From the NCBI RefSeq assembly GCF_900156065.1, contig NZ_FTNF01000003.1:186001-250000 (forward strand): a DNA stretch of 64,000 bases. The letters run 5' to 3'. A program made the position numbers and the translations under genes. The notes below the pieces were generated by a model. It did no database searches. It was given only the letters and a program-made list of their open reading frames with translations, and was not told the DNA's origin. Positions 1 to 8,527 of this stretch are shown piece by piece. Origin of the DNA: Micromonospora avicenniae (GTDB lineage: Bacteria > Actinomycetota > Actinomycetes > Mycobacteriales > Micromonosporaceae). Numbering within the stretch: the first letter of the stretch is position 1; every line of letters starts with the position of its first letter.

Positions 1-924
1 GCCGCGTACAACGAGCTGGAGCAGGACCCGAACGGCCCGCTGAAGAACCGGGCGCTCGGGGAGGTCCTGCCGCCCGGCTCCACCTTCAAGATCGTGGTCG
101 CCGCGGCTGCGCTGGAGAACGGCGTCGGCAAGGAGACGAAGATCCCCGCCGGCGCCAGCTACACCGCGCCGACCTCGGGCACCCCCATCCGCAACGCGGA
201 GCCGGGCATCTGCCCGGATCCGCAGGTCACTCTGATCGAGGCGGTCACCGAGTCGTGCAACACGGGTTTCGCGCAGCTCGGGGTGCGGCTCGGTGCCGAT
301 GCGATCAAGGAGAAGGCTCGGCAGTTCGGCTTCGAGCAGGAGGACCTGACCGTCGGCCAGCTCGGTGAGAGCGGGCTCCCGGTGGCGGCCAGCCGGACCG
401 GGGACATGCAGAACCCGGATGGCAGCGCCGACCCGGCCGCGTTGGCCCAGTCCTCCATCGGCCAGAACAACGTGCGGATGACCCCCCTGCAGGGTGCGTT
501 GATCGCCGCCGCGGTCGCCAACAAGGACGGCAAGCAGATGCGTCCGTACCTGGTGCGGCAGATGCTCGGCCCGGACCGGACCACGAGCTACTACAGCGCC
601 GAGCCGCGGGAGCTGCGGCAACCGATCAGCGGCCAGGTCGCGAGCGACCTGCGGGACATGATGGTCAGCGTGGTCGAGCAGGGCACCGGCCGCAAGGCAC
701 AGATCAACGGCTACACGGTCGGCGGCAAGACCGGCACCGCCCAGTCCGCACCGAACCGGCCCGACCACGGCTGGTTCATCGGGTTCGTGCTGGACAAGAA
801 CGGCACCCCGATCTCCGCCGTCTGTGTCGAGCTGGAGCAGGCCGGGCCCGGCGGCAGCGGCGAGGCGGCGCGGATCGCCGGCAAGATCATGCAGGCCGTC
901 ATCTCCGACCCCGGGAGTCGCTGA
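1..924 (+). CDS. pbpA: Penicillin-binding protein A, transpeptidase (5' truncated by the window)
   Basis: This is the C-terminal transpeptidase domain of a class B penicillin-binding protein; the reading frame is open from base 1, so the N-terminus lies outside the window. It would cross-link peptidoglycan on the outer face of the membrane. All three active-site motifs are visible: STFK (nucleophile Ser codon 79-81), SCN in the stretch ESCNTGFAQLG, and KTG in GGKTGTAQ. The following kinase gene starts 1 base after the stop codon, so the two are co-transcribed. A class B PBP directly before pknA-pknB is the order of the actinobacterial rodA-pbpA-pknA-pknB cluster, which supports the name pbpA. 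Confidence 0.95.
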   Translation, partial: AAYNELEQDPNGPLKNRALGEVLPPGSTFKIVVAAAALENGVGKETKIPAGASYTAPTSGTPIRNAEPGICPDPQVTLIEAVTESCNTGFAQLGVRLGADAIKEKARQFGFEQEDLTVGQLGESGLPVAASRTGDMQNPDGSADPAALAQSSIGQNNVRMTPLQGALIAAAVANKDGKQMRPYLVRQMLGPDRTTSYYSAEPRELRQPISGQVASDLRDMMVSVVEQGTGRKAQINGYTVGGKTGTAQSAPNRPDHGWFIGFVLDKNGTPISAVCVELEQAGPGGSGEAARIAGKIMQAVISDPGSR

Positions 925-925
925 C

Positions 926-2356
926 ATGCTCAGCCCCGGGGTCCAGCTCGGCAACCGCTACCGCCTCGACGAGCGGATCGCCAGCGGTGGCATGGGTGAC
1001 GTCTGGCGCGGTACCGACCAGGTGCTGGGCCGGACGGTCGCCGTCAAGAGCCTGCTCCCCGCACTGCTCGACGAGCCCGGCTTCGCCGAACGGTTTCGTG
1101 GCGAGGCCCGCACCATGGCCACCATCAACCACCCCGGCGTGGTGGACGTCTACGACTTCGGCAACGACCAGCAGATCGCCTTCCTGGTCATGGAGTACGT
1201 CGAGGGTGATCCACTCTCGGCGACGCTGAGCCGGGTCGGGCGACTCACCCCGGCCCGAACGATGGCCCTGGTCGCTCAGGCTGCCGACGCGTTGCACGCC
1301 GCCCACGAGAAGGGCATCGTGCACCGCGACGTGAAGCCGGGCAACCTTCTCGTCCGGCCGAACGGCACGCTGGTGCTGACCGACTTCGGCATCGCCCGCT
1401 CCGACCTGGTCGGGCAGCTCACCGCGGCCGGATCGGTGCTCGGCACGGCCTCGTACATCTCGCCCGAGCAGGCCATGGGTCAGGTCGCCTCGCCCGCCTC
1501 CGACGTCTACGCGCTCGGTGTGGTCGCCTACCAGTGCCTCGCCGGCCGCCGCCCGTTCGAAGGGGACAACCCCCTCGAGATCGCCATGAAGCACGTCCAG
1601 GACACGCCCCGGCCGCTTCCCGCCGACATCCCTCCGCAGGTGCGGTCGGTGGTCGAGCGGGCACTGGCCAAGGACCCGGCGGCCCGCTGGCCGACCGCTG
1701 CCGCGCTGGCCGGGGTGGCCCGCCAACTGAAGGCGGCGTTGTCCCAGCAGGCCCGGGCCGGCGCCCAGTCCCGGCCGATCTCGGGCGTGCCGGCCTCACC
1801 GGCCGCCCCGCCCGGGCGGGCCCAGGTACCGCCCCCGCAGCAGCCGCGCCCCATGGCAGCGCCACACCGGCCGCCGGCCCTCGCGTCGCCGGTGCCGCCG
1901 CACGCCGCCGTTCCGCGTCCCGGCGTCGCCGCGCCGGCCCAGCCCACACGTCCCACCGCTGTCGCTCCGGCCCTGGGGCAGCAGCCCCGATCGCCGATGA
2001 CCGCGGCCAGTTACCCGCGCGGCGCCGCCTCGGTGCCGCAGGCTCCGGCCCGGCCGGCCCCGCCCTACGTGGGGCAGGCCGGTCCGACGTTGCCGCCGCC
2101 CGTTCCGGGACGCTCCCGGCCGGGAATGGTGTTGGTGGCCGTCCTGATGGCCGTACTGGTCCTGGTCTGCTCGGGCGTGATTTCCTACAACTTGCGTAAG
2201 AGGGGCCAATCGGCACCCGTCACACCGCAGACAGTGGCCTCCGGCGCGCTACGGTTCGACGGACGCGAAGATCTGACCCGGACGTCGTACCGTCAGTTCG
2301 AGCGACTCCGACTGGCGAGCGGCGAGACGACGAGCGAAGGACGACAGACGCGATGA
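926..2356 (+). CDS. pknA: Serine/threonine protein kinase PknA
   Basis: Membrane Ser/Thr kinase of the septation/cell-shape cluster, 476 residues. The ATG at 926 is chosen because a GGGAG ribosome binding site lies at the end of pbpA and an N-terminal kinase glycine loop (ASGGMGDVW) follows. Visible features are catalytic Lys41, HRDVKPGN with Asp135, the DFG aspartate 153 and the activation-segment motif GTASYISPEQA. A Pro/Ala-rich juxtamembrane linker (about 280-390) precedes one membrane segment near residues 400-420 and a short outer tail with no PASTA domain. Its stop overlaps the pknB start (ATGA), so translation is probably coupled. Family knowledge: PknA and PknB phosphorylate division and wall-synthesis proteins. 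Confidence 0.94.
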   Translation: MLSPGVQLGNRYRLDERIASGGMGDVWRGTDQVLGRTVAVKSLLPALLDEPGFAERFRGEARTMATINHPGVVDVYDFGNDQQIAFLVMEYVEGDPLSATLSRVGRLTPARTMALVAQAADALHAAHEKGIVHRDVKPGNLLVRPNGTLVLTDFGIARSDLVGQLTAAGSVLGTASYISPEQAMGQVASPASDVYALGVVAYQCLAGRRPFEGDNPLEIAMKHVQDTPRPLPADIPPQVRSVVERALAKDPAARWPTAAALAGVARQLKAALSQQARAGAQSRPISGVPASPAAPPGRAQVPPPQQPRPMAAPHRPPALASPVPPHAAVPRPGVAAPAQPTRPTAVAPALGQQPRSPMTAASYPRGAASVPQAPARPAPPYVGQAGPTLPPPVPGRSRPGMVLVAVLMAVLVLVCSGVISYNLRKRGQSAPVTPQTVASGALRFDGREDLTRTSYRQFERLRLASGETTSEGRQTR

Positions 2357-4176
2357 CAGCCCAGGCCCGCCTGCTCGGTGGCAGGTATCAGGTCGGCGAG
2401 CTGCTCGGCTACGGTGGCATGGCCGAGGTGCACCGCGGTCGCGACCTCCGGCTCGGTCGGGACGTCGCGATCAAGATGCTCCGGACGGATCTCGCCCGGG
2501 ACGCCACCTTCCAGATGCGGTTCCGCCGGGAGGCGCAGAACGCGGCGTCGCTCAACCACCCGGCGATCGTGGCCGTCTACGACACCGGCGAGGAGACCGC
2601 GCCCACCGGTGAGACGCTGCCGTTCATCGTCATGGAGTTCGTCAACGGTCGAACCCTCAAAGAGGTGCTGGCCGCCGAGGGGCGACTCCAGCCACGGCGG
2701 GCGCTGGAGATCTGTGCCGACGTGTGTGCGGCGCTGGAGTTCAGCCACCGGCACGGCATCATCCACCGGGACATCAAGCCCGGCAACGTGATGCTCACCC
2801 AGACCGGCCAGGTCAAGGTCATGGACTTCGGCATCGCTCGGGCCCTGGCCAGCGGTGCGACCACCATGACGCAGACCAGCGCGGTGATCGGCACAGCACA
2901 GTACCTCTCCCCGGAGCAGGCCCGGGGTGAGGCGGTCGACGCCCGCTCCGACGTGTACGCGGCCGGTTGCGTGCTCTTCGAGCTGCTCTGCGGGCACCCG
3001 CCGTTCGTCGGGGACAGCCCGGTGAGCGTCGCCTACCAGCATGTCCGGGAGGCGCCGCCCACGCCGAGCGACATCAACCCGGACGTCAACCCGGCGGTCG
3101 ACGCCATCGTGCTGAAGGCGCTGTCGAAGAACCCGCTGAACCGTTACCAGAGCGCTGCCGAGATGCGGGCCGATCTGCTGCGGGCCGCCGCCGGCCGGCC
3201 GGTGCTGGCCACCCCGGTGATGCGCGAGCAGGAAACCATGCCGATGGCTCCGGCCGCGGCCGCAGGGGGCTACCCGGCCGGTGGCGGTGCGGCCCCACCG
3301 ACGCGGCAGATCCCGGCCCGGGTCGGTGACCCGCGCCGCCGCCGGGCGTCGTCCTGGCTGATCGCGCTCTTCTCGGCGGTGGGTGTGCTCGCGGTGATCG
3401 CGCTGGTCGCCGCCCTGCTCATGAACGGCAAGGGAGAAGACCTGCGCCGGGTGCCGACGCTGACGGGCATGACCCAGGCGCAGGCGTTCCAGGAGATCCA
3501 GAATGCCGGATTCGCTCCGCAGGCAGGCGAGCAGGTGAACAACTCCACCTGCGAGAAGGGCAAGGTGGTCTCGCAGAGCCCGGCTCCGGACACCGAGCTC
3601 GAGCCCACCCGAACGGTGACCATCCAGGTCTGCGGGGGGCCGGCCATGCAGACGATCCCGAACGTGGTCGACTCCAGTTTCGAGAGCGCCAAACGGCAGC
3701 TCGAGGGCCTGGGCTTCGTGGTCGATTCGAAGGAGAAGGACAGCCCGCGGGAGAAGAACACCGTCCTCGAAATGGATCCCAAGCCCGGCAAGGAGGCGGC
3801 CGAGGGCACCAAGATCACCCTGACCGTCTCCAAGGGCAACGTGGGTCAGGTGCCTCGGGTGATCGGTGCCACCGAGGACGACGCGCGGGAGGAACTCGAG
3901 GACGCCGGTTACGAAGTGCGGGTCCGCGAGGGGAGCGAGGTGCCTGCGGACCAGGCCGGCCGTGTCGAGCGGCAGGACCCGGGCCCGGGCAAGGACCTAC
4001 CGCGCGGCCGGCAGGTGACGATCTATGTGACCGTCCCCGCGCCGGACGCGCCGCCCAGCGACTCGGGTTCGCCCACGCCGACGGCGACGCCGACCACGCC
4101 GGGCACGGGCAACGGTGGCGGTGACGGTTTCCCGATGCTTCCGCCACCGTCGGGCACGTTCTCCCGCAACGACTGA
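2353..4176 (+). CDS. pknB: Serine/threonine protein kinase PknB with PASTA repeats
   Basis: Membrane Ser/Thr kinase, 607 residues: cytoplasmic kinase domain (about 10-275; Lys41, HRDIKPGN with Asp140, DFGIA, GTAQYLSPEQA), a low-complexity linker, one membrane helix near 337-357 and an extracellular part with three PASTA repeats beginning VPTLTGM, IPNVVDS and VPRVIGA, followed by a Ser/Thr/Pro-rich tail. PASTA domains bind muropeptides or lipid II and couple wall status to kinase activity (family knowledge). The mycobacterial protein has four PASTA repeats, so three here is one fewer. The ATGA overlap with pknA indicates translational coupling. A strong hairpin follows the stop codon. Confidence 0.95.
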   Translation: MTAQARLLGGRYQVGELLGYGGMAEVHRGRDLRLGRDVAIKMLRTDLARDATFQMRFRREAQNAASLNHPAIVAVYDTGEETAPTGETLPFIVMEFVNGRTLKEVLAAEGRLQPRRALEICADVCAALEFSHRHGIIHRDIKPGNVMLTQTGQVKVMDFGIARALASGATTMTQTSAVIGTAQYLSPEQARGEAVDARSDVYAAGCVLFELLCGHPPFVGDSPVSVAYQHVREAPPTPSDINPDVNPAVDAIVLKALSKNPLNRYQSAAEMRADLLRAAAGRPVLATPVMREQETMPMAPAAAAGGYPAGGGAAPPTRQIPARVGDPRRRRASSWLIALFSAVGVLAVIALVAALLMNGKGEDLRRVPTLTGMTQAQAFQEIQNAGFAPQAGEQVNNSTCEKGKVVSQSPAPDTELEPTRTVTIQVCGGPAMQTIPNVVDSSFESAKRQLEGLGFVVDSKEKDSPREKNTVLEMDPKPGKEAAEGTKITLTVSKGNVGQVPRVIGATEDDAREELEDAGYEVRVREGSEVPADQAGRVERQDPGPGKDLPRGRQVTIYVTVPAPDAPPSDSGSPTPTATPTTPGTGNGGGDGFPMLPPPSGTFSRND

Positions 4177-4182
4177 CCGTAC

Positions 4183-4210
4183 GACCGGCCGGGTCGACAC
4201 CCGGCCGGTC
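4183..4210. terminator. Bidirectional hairpin terminator between pknB and pabA
   Basis: Perfect 12-bp stem GACCGGCCGGGT / ACCCGGCCGGTC with a 4-base loop, 7 bases after the pknB stop and 12 bases from the end of the convergent gene. It has no T tract. Confidence 0.7.
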
Positions 4211-4221
4211 CGACCTCGGGG

Positions 4222-4872
4222 TCAGGCGGCGCTGAAGGCAGCCAGGCGGCGGGCGTCGACCTCGGCTGCCAGCGCCGGTGCCCGCTCCAGCGCCTCAGGG
4301 TGGCCGCAGCCGGCCAGCCAGTTGGCGAGCATCAGGTGGCCGCCCTCGGTGAGGACGGACTCCGGGTGGAACTGCACGCCCTCGATCGGAAGGCTGCGGT
4401 GACGCATCGCCATCACCACGCCGGAACCGGTCCAGCCGGTGACCTCGAGCTCGTCCGGCAGGGTCTCGGGTAGTACCGCGAGGGAGTGGTAGCGGGTCGC
4501 GGTGAACGGGTCCGGCAGGTCGGCGAGTACGCCCACCGATTGGTGCCGTACCTCGGACGTCTTGCCGTGCAGCAGCTCGGGCGCGCGGGCGACGGTCGCG
4601 CCGAAGGCCTCCCCGATCGCCTGGTGACCGAGACAGACACCGAAGATGGGCAGCTCGCCCCCGTACCGCCGGATGACGTCCAGGCAGATGCCGGCGCGGT
4701 CCGGGCTGCCGGGCCCGGGCGAGAGCAGGATGCCGGACGCGCCGACCTTTCCCACCTCGGCGACGTCGATCTCGTCGTTGCGGCGTACCTCGCACTCCAC
4801 GCCGAGTTGGCCGATGTACTGCACCAGGTTGAACACGAACGAGTCGTAGTTGTCGATCACAAGGACGCGCAT
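4222..4872 (-). CDS. pabA: Anthranilate / aminodeoxychorismate synthase glutamine amidotransferase subunit
   Basis: Class I glutamine amidotransferase of 216 residues that supplies ammonia to a chorismate-using partner, for folate (PabA) or tryptophan (TrpG) synthesis. The N-terminal motif VIDNYDSF, the oxyanion motif SPGPGSP, nucleophile Cys80 in GVCLGHQ and the catalytic His169/Glu171 pair in FHPES are all present. The last gene of the sortase operon usually holds this position in actinobacteria (the trpG locus beside pknB), with no trpE or pabB nearby, so the partner must be encoded elsewhere. Sequence alone does not separate the PabA and TrpG roles; one subunit often serves both. Confidence 0.88.
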   Translation of the reverse strand: MRVLVIDNYDSFVFNLVQYIGQLGVECEVRRNDEIDVAEVGKVGASGILLSPGPGSPDRAGICLDVIRRYGGELPIFGVCLGHQAIGEAFGATVARAPELLHGKTSEVRHQSVGVLADLPDPFTATRYHSLAVLPETLPDELEVTGWTGSGVVMAMRHRSLPIEGVQFHPESVLTEGGHLMLANWLAGCGHPEALERAPALAAEVDARRLAAFSAA

Positions 4873-4876
4873 CGTC

Positions 4877-5158
4877 TCACCGGCTCGGAGTGGTGGGTGG
4901 GGTGTTGTTCCGCCCGGTGTCGTACGGCAGGTCGTGCTCGTCGCCCGGCGGAGCGTCGCCGGGTATCACGTCACCGGCCGGGTCACCGGGAACCTCGGAG
5001 TCCTGGGTGACCTGCACGTCGTCGAAGGGTAGCAACGGTTCGGCCCACGGAAAGACCACGTACCACAGCAGCGCCACCGCCGCGGCGGCCAGCAGTACGG
5101 ACCCGGCGAGTTTGCCGACCAGGCCGAACGGGAGCTTGCGCCAGATCCACGCGTACAT
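4877..5158 (-). CDS. Small single-pass membrane protein of the sortase operon
   Basis: 93-residue protein, not assigned to a named family by me. A basic N-terminus (about 1-15) is followed by one hydrophobic helix (about 16-36), a short aromatic stretch (FPWAEPLLPF) and an acidic, Pro/Gly-rich tail, so it probably sits in the membrane with its tail outside. It lies between the sortase and the amidotransferase genes with gaps of only 4-6 bases, so all are co-transcribed. That position suggests a role with the sortase at the membrane, but this is inference only. Confidence 0.75.
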   Translation of the reverse strand: MYAWIWRKLPFGLVGKLAGSVLLAAAAVALLWYVVFPWAEPLLPFDDVQVTQDSEVPGDPAGDVIPGDAPPGDEHDLPYDTGRNNTPPTTPSR

Positions 5159-5164
5159 GGCCCG

Positions 5165-6916
5165 TCAGCCTCCCAGCTCTGTCGGTCTGCCCGCAGTCTT
5201 CGGCTGCGTCCGGTCCAACTCGGCGTGGATGATCAACCGCTGGTAGTTGTCGAACTTGGGATTGCACGTGGTGAGGGTGAGCATGCGCCGGGTCGGCTTC
5301 TCGCCGGGCTTGCCCGGTACCGGCGCCACGACCTCGACCTGGGTGGGCTTGACGATCCGGGTCCGGGCGACCTTGTAGACGTACCAGTCGGTCTTGCTCT
5401 CGACCACGATCGCGTCACCGTCGCGCAGCTCGTCCAGACGCCAGAACGTGGCCCGGTTGCGGTGCCCAGCGACGGAGAAGTTGCCGACCTGGCCAGGCAG
5501 GGCGCTGTCCGGGTAGTGGCCCGGGGCGTAACGGATGTCCGCCTGGGTCACACCTTCGACGACGACCCAGTTCTTGTCGAGCTTCGGGATGTAGAGACCG
5601 GCGATGGGCTTGCCATGGACGGGCGGGGACGGCTTGGCGGAAGGCGTGGCGGCAGCGGAGACCGTCGGATCCCCGGTCGGCCCCCACGCCTGCGCGAGCT
5701 GCTGGCTGAGGTCGTTCTGGTGGGCGTCCACGATCGCCGACTTGCCCCAGACCTCGTAGCCGGCGAAGAGCAGGACGACCAGGCCGAAGGTCATCAGGAT
5801 CTCGCCGGTGAACCGCAGGCCGCTGCGCACCCGTGAACCGAACGACGGTCGGGTCAGCTCCGAGTAGACGCTCCGGTAACCCTTGCCCGTCTGCTCCGGG
5901 CGTAGCTGGACGACTCGCTCGCCCCGCCGGGGACGCGGCGGCTCCGCAGGCCCGGCCTCGGCCGGGTCGTCGGTCTCCGGTGGCTTGGGTACCGCGCCCA
6001 TCAGAGCGGTGGAGTCGAGCGCCGGATGCCGCGTCGGTGCCGCGGAGACGGCCGGGATGAGTGCGGTGGCTGCCGGGTCGCCGGCGATCGGCGGGCCCGA
6101 GGGGCGTTCGCCGCGCGGGGTGACCGTGGGGATGAAGGCGGTCGGGCTGTCGCCGGTGCTGGTCGGTGGACGTCCGGAGCCGGCTGGCGGGGTGCCCGGC
6201 CCGGCGGTGGCAGCCCTGCTCGGAGCGGAGTCGCGCAGGCTCGCAGGCCGTGGCTGCGCGCCCAAGGGGTCACCGTGCCCGGTGCCGGACGAGGCGTACG
6301 GGGGACTGCCGGACGTGGCAGCACGGTGCGCGGATCCGCCGGCGGCGGGATGGTTCGGGTAGCCGTCGGGAGCGGCCGGAGCGCCGGCGGACGGGTGGTT
6401 CGGGTGGCCGCCGGGGGCGGCGGGCCGGACGGCGGCGTCGGGGGCGCGCGGAGGTTGCGACGGCTGCTTCGGGTTCTCGCCCCCGGCCGTCGGGCCGGCC
6501 GGTGGTCCGCCGGCGGAAGCGAAGGAGTCTCCCGCCCCGGCGGGGGATGTCGGCCGCGTGGCGCCGGGCCATGGCGGCGGGGCGTCGTACTGCGCGGCCG
6601 GGCGGGTCGGCGGCCGGTCAGGACCCGGGGCGAACCGCCCGGAGCCTCCTGGATGCATGCCGCCCTCCGGGGTGCCGTTCGCCGCCGGCGAGCCCGGCTG
6701 GGGGCGGCGCGGTAGCTGATCCGGCGGAGGGGACGCCTGGGGGGTGATCTCGCCGGCGGCCGGCGGTCGGCCGACTCGCGGCGGCAGCACGGGTTCGGGC
6801 CAGGCACTCCGGGCGCGAGTCGCGCCCGGCTCGGCGCGGTCGACCTTGGGCAGGAACGCGGTCGGCTCGTCGGTCTGGCCGCGGTGCCGCCCGTCGGGCC
6901 GGTCGTCGTCGTTCAC
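5165..6916 (-). CDS. Class E sortase with a long Pro-rich N-terminal region
   Basis: Sortase transpeptidase of 583 residues that would join substrate proteins with a C-terminal sorting signal to the cell wall or to each other. The catalytic domain is at the C-terminus: His485 (SVAGHRNR), Cys551 (TLTTCNPKF) and Arg560. A single membrane helix near 365-390 precedes it. The first 330 or so residues are Pro/Ala/Gly-rich, presumably disordered and cytoplasmic, which is unusually long; typical class E sortases are 200-350 residues. The start at 6916 (MNDDDRPDG) is in frame with the whole low-complexity region, and a shorter start closer to the helix cannot be excluded. No LAXTG-type substrate was noticed in the window. 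Confidence 0.88.
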   Translation of the reverse strand: MNDDDRPDGRHRGQTDEPTAFLPKVDRAEPGATRARSAWPEPVLPPRVGRPPAAGEITPQASPPPDQLPRRPQPGSPAANGTPEGGMHPGGSGRFAPGPDRPPTRPAAQYDAPPPWPGATRPTSPAGAGDSFASAGGPPAGPTAGGENPKQPSQPPRAPDAAVRPAAPGGHPNHPSAGAPAAPDGYPNHPAAGGSAHRAATSGSPPYASSGTGHGDPLGAQPRPASLRDSAPSRAATAGPGTPPAGSGRPPTSTGDSPTAFIPTVTPRGERPSGPPIAGDPAATALIPAVSAAPTRHPALDSTALMGAVPKPPETDDPAEAGPAEPPRPRRGERVVQLRPEQTGKGYRSVYSELTRPSFGSRVRSGLRFTGEILMTFGLVVLLFAGYEVWGKSAIVDAHQNDLSQQLAQAWGPTGDPTVSAAATPSAKPSPPVHGKPIAGLYIPKLDKNWVVVEGVTQADIRYAPGHYPDSALPGQVGNFSVAGHRNRATFWRLDELRDGDAIVVESKTDWYVYKVARTRIVKPTQVEVVAPVPGKPGEKPTRRMLTLTTCNPKFDNYQRLIIHAELDRTQPKTAGRPTELGG

Positions 6917-6938
6917 TGGAGCACCTTCGCCGAACGGT

Positions 6939-7745
6939 TCAATGAAGCACCTTCGCCGAGCGCAGCCCGGTCGAGTCCTCGAACGCCGGCACGGTCACCA
7001 TGGAGACGCTCTCCCGGTAACCGAGCTGATAGTGCTCGACCGCGTCCCTGAACAAGCGGACTCCCTCAGACTCGGCGAGCGCCTGCTGCAGGGAAGCCGG
7101 ATCGCCGATTGCTACGATCTTGAATGGTGGGGAGTACACCCGGCCGTGCAGCAGCAGGGTGTTACCGACGCAGCGTACCGCGCTGGTGGCCAGTACGCGG
7201 ACGTTCATGATTGACATGGCCTCCGCGCCGCCGGCCCAGAGCGCGTTCACCACCGCCTGGACGTCCCCCTGGTGGACCACCAGGTCGTCGTTGCTGACGC
7301 CCTTGGGTAGCCGCTGGTCGTTACGACGGGGCGCGTCGTTGAGTTCGACCGTGAGGCCGACGCCGGTCAGCGCGGTGAAGCCGGCCGTCTCGAGGCTCCC
7401 GGCGGCGCGGTCCTGCTGGGCCTGGATCGGGCCGTCCTGTGCGCCGAGTGCGGTGGTCCGCTCCTCGATGTCCTGCCGCAACGTCGCCGCCCGCCGCTCG
7501 CTCGCGGCCACCTGCTGCCGACGTTCCTCGATCAACTGGGTGAGCTGGGGGCGCCGGTCCTCGCGCAGGGCGATGCCGCCGGCGGTGGTCGCGGTGGTGG
7601 TGAAGAGCAGCCCGGCGGCGGCGGCGATCACCGGTACGCCGATGGACCAGCCCGGCCGTCGTTGCCGCGGGCGCCGTGGCAGTAGCCCGGCGACGGCGCG
7701 CCGGAGCACCTTCTGCCAGGAGGCAGCGCCGGATGTGTACTCCAC
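6939..7745 (-). CDS. DUF881 family membrane protein
   Basis: 268-residue protein with a basic cytoplasmic N-terminus, one membrane helix (about 35-60), a coiled-coil (about 70-110, rich in Glu/Arg/Gln) and an extracellular DUF881 domain. Recognisable family stretches are [29 protein letters not shown] and [14 protein letters not shown]881 proteins lie beside crgA/trpG near oriC in mycobacteria and streptomycetes, and their biochemical role is unknown. It is the first gene of the minus-strand operon DUF881 - sortase - small membrane protein - pabA, divergent from crgA, so the shared 219-base gap should hold both promoters. Confidence 0.85.
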   Translation of the reverse strand: MEYTSGAASWQKVLRRAVAGLLPRRPRQRRPGWSIGVPVIAAAAGLLFTTTATTAGGIALREDRRPQLTQLIEERRQQVAASERRAATLRQDIEERTTALGAQDGPIQAQQDRAAGSLETAGFTALTGVGLTVELNDAPRRNDQRLPKGVSNDDLVVHQGDVQAVVNALWAGGAEAMSIMNVRVLATSAVRCVGNTLLLHGRVYSPPFKIVAIGDPASLQQALAESEGVRLFRDAVEHYQLGYRESVSMVTVPAFEDSTGLRSAKVLH

Positions 7746-7964
7746 CGAGCGTTCCTTCCCGTCATCCGCCGCGTCGCGACCGGGGCGGTGATCCGAATAC
7801 TTTCGCCTTTTCCGGTCACTCCGCGCACCGGCCTGACCCCATTCGTGGATTGGACGGGCCTTCCGGACTACGCTAGCTGTCGAACATTATTGGCCATGGA
7901 CCGTCGCCTTCGCGCCCGGTTGTCAGGCCGGACGAGGTCGCAATAACCCCCTCTGGAGAGCGTC

Positions 7965-8228
7965 GTGCCCAAGTCTCAGGTTCGTAAGAAGAAGGTGTAC
8001 ACCCCGCCGACGGACGTACGCCCGACGGCTACGGCGGCGACGCGCAAGCCTAGCCCGGTCTGGCTGCCGATCGCGGCGGTCGCCTTGATCGTCGTCGGCA
8101 TCGGCTGGCTGGTGGTCTACTACCTCTCCGAGCAGGCGTACCCGGTCCTGTCGTGGGGTTACTGGAACCTCGCGGTGGGCTTCGGCGCGATGGTCGCCTC
8201 CCTCATCCTGCTCTCGCGCTGGCGCTGA
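7965..8228 (+). CDS. crgA: Cell division protein CrgA
   Basis: 87-residue division inhibitor/scaffold that acts at the septum with FtsZ, FtsI and other divisome proteins (family knowledge). It has the CrgA layout: a basic cytoplasmic N-terminus (MPKSQVRKKKVYTPP), helix 1 at about 31-54, a short loop ending SWGYWNLAVGF and helix 2 at about 66-84. Translation starts at GTG 7965 with GGAGAG 4 bases upstream. Its place between DUF881 and the right flank, divergent from the sortase operon, matches the oriC-proximal arrangement in related genomes. Confidence 0.95.
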   Translation: MPKSQVRKKKVYTPPTDVRPTATAATRKPSPVWLPIAAVALIVVGIGWLVVYYLSEQAYPVLSWGYWNLAVGFGAMVASLILLSRWR

Positions 8229-8229
8229 C

Positions 8230-8257
8230 CACGGCCGGCGGCTCGCCGCCGGCCGTG
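8230..8257 (+). terminator. Hairpin terminator of crgA
   Basis: Perfect 12-bp stem CACGGCCGGCGG / CCGCCGGCCGTG with a CTCG loop, starting 2 bases after the crgA stop codon. No T tract follows. Confidence 0.75.
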
Positions 8258-8527
8258 CTCCGGGCCGATCCATCTCACTCGACGTGCCCCTGCCCGGCGG
8301 TTCCGGGCGGGGGCTCCTATGGTGTGCGCAGGGCGGCGCGGCCCGGGTGCGAGACGACTCACGTTACTGCTGGGTAACCTTGCGCGTAGGCTGCACCGCA
8401 TGACCGGGCGGAGCGCGGTCATCGATCGGTCCGGTCGAGGGTGTGGCAGCGGCGGCTCGTCGCCCGTGGCCTGACCCGGCCCGGTCGCCGAGTCGCTCGA
8501 CAGGCAGCAGACCGGGAGGCCAACTCG

